Shown here one piece after another: positions 6,338 through 6,898 of a stretch of 6,898 bases of DNA. The stretch is taken from contig DQEK01000404.1 in assembly GCA_003533545.1 (NCBI GenBank), positions 1 to 6,898 of the forward strand, in the 5' to 3' direction. This DNA comes from Acidobacteriota bacterium (lineage in GTDB: Bacteria > Acidobacteriota > Vicinamibacteria > Vicinamibacterales > UBA8438). The stretch's first letter is position 1. Each line of letters starts with the position of its first letter. The notes beneath the pieces were generated by a model. That model was not told the DNA's origin and ran no database searches. It saw nothing but the letters and a program-made list of their open reading frames with translations. The position numbers were made by a program, and so were the translations under genes.

Positions 6338-6359
6338 GTGGCGATTACCAGGCCGCCAC
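6338..6359. terminator. Possible hairpin between convergent genes
   Basis: GTGGCG (6338-6343) and CGCCAC (6354-6359) form a perfect 6-bp stem with a 10-base loop, starting 5 bases after the stop codon of the minus-strand amidohydrolase. A weaker structure, GACCC (6267-6271) with GGGTC (6289-6293) around a CCCTTCGGG mini-hairpin, is nearer the dehydrogenase end. Neither has a T-run, so termination is only suggested. The rest of 6175-6364 holds nothing recognised. Confidence 0.3.
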
Positions 6360-6364
6360 TTGCT

Positions 6365-6898
6365 TCAGATTTGGGGTAGCCGGTAGACCCGCATGGCGGT
6401 GTCGTGAAACATTGCTGCCCGCTCTGTGGCTGAAAACTCAGTGGTTAGCTTCTTGAACTGATTCCAGAGGACCGTGTAGGAGCACGATAGCTTGTCGACT
6501 GGGAAGTTGCTTTCGAACATGCACCGGTCGGGGCCGAATCGCTCGATACAGTGGTTCATCCAAGGCGCCATGGATTCGGCCAGTTCTTCCGAGCCGATGG
6601 GAATCTCCCTTGTGTGCCAGCCGTAGCCAAAGCGGGGCATCCCCATTCCGCCGAGTTTCATGGTGACGTTGGGGCAGGCCGCCACCGCGGTGATTCCCTC
6701 TCGCCAATTGGGTATGATCTCGTCGTCCTTGCCGGCGTAGATGCCCACACGGCTCACGCCACCGATGTGGTTGATGATGATCGACAGGTCCGGCACGGCC
6801 TTGGCGAAGTCCGCAATCTCAGATAATTGAGGAAAGGACTGCATGAGGTCCAGAACCAGTCCCTTCTGGCTCAACACCTTTGCGCCGGCCAGGAAATC
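6365..6898 (-). CDS. Amidohydrolase-2 family TIM-barrel hydrolase, C-terminal part (5' end beyond window)
   Basis: The frame runs open through the right edge, giving the last 177 residues. The GTG at 6877 is internal (AKVLSQKG), not a start. The fragment fits the C-terminal half of the amidohydrolase-2 family (PF04909; relatives include ACMSD and the lactone hydrolases LigI and 4-sulfomuconolactone hydrolase). Matching elements are the GLVLDLM strand, an SIIINHIGG strand with a likely active-site His44 of the fragment, a NVTMKLGG strand, and FGPDRCMFESNFPVDK near the end. In most members the last motif reads SD-x-P, with the Asp as metal or catalytic residue; here it is Asn (fragment residue 131). 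The N-terminal metal-binding HxH motif would lie outside the window. No signal peptide can be judged. It is convergent with the PQQ dehydrogenase, so it is not in that operon. The substrate is unknown; carboxylate- or lactone-containing metabolites are usual for the family. Confidence 0.88.
   Translation of the reverse strand, partial: DFLAGAKVLSQKGLVLDLMQSFPQLSEIADFAKAVPDLSIIINHIGGVSRVGIYAGKDDEIIPNWREGITAVAACPNVTMKLGGMGMPRFGYGWHTREIPIGSEELAESMAPWMNHCIERFGPDRCMFESNFPVDKLSCSYTVLWNQFKKLTTEFSATERAAMFHDTAMRVYRLPQI

Overview
The window looks like a piece of an uncultured Gram-negative bacterial chromosome. It has a TonB-dependent outer-membrane receptor, several Sec-type signal peptides and a periplasmic PQQ enzyme. 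Secreted proteins with a PDLQGVW-type motif next to PQQ dehydrogenases and receptors carrying a carboxypeptidase-regulatory-like N-terminus are common in Acidobacteriota (Vicinamibacteria-like lineages). That placement is an inference from family memory, not a database result.

Layout. Left block, minus strand, 3327 down to 1: (i) a degraded, frameshifted secreted-protein gene (3327-3008); (ii) a full-length BtuB-like TonB-dependent receptor (3014-615), whose start codon lies at the point where the degraded gene stops resembling its paralogue; (iii) a 214-base gap; (iv) the intact 5' part of a paralogous secreted protein (400 to beyond base 1). The paralogue and the degraded copy share a segment of about 195 bases at about 87% identity, counted by hand. 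Right block, plus strand: a paraoxonase-like/SMP-30-like six-bladed propeller protein (3501-4511), then after 40 bases a PQQ-dependent alcohol dehydrogenase (4552-6174). These two look like an operon, with a plausible sigma-70-type promoter at 3368-3396 in the divergent intergenic region. Right edge: the 3' part of an amidohydrolase-2-family gene on the minus strand (6898-6365), convergent with the dehydrogenase.

How the parts may work together (inference): the PQQ enzyme could oxidise an alcohol, lactol or aldehyde in the periplasm. The paraoxonase-like protein keeps the PON1 calcium ligands and His dyad, so it could hydrolyse a lactone or ester upstream or downstream of that step. The amidohydrolase could act further along in the cytoplasm. 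The TonB receptor could bring in the substrate, a metal or a cofactor. The dehydrogenase has the Asp-x-Asp signature linked with lanthanide use. No CRISPR, tRNA, rRNA, transposase or integrase was seen.
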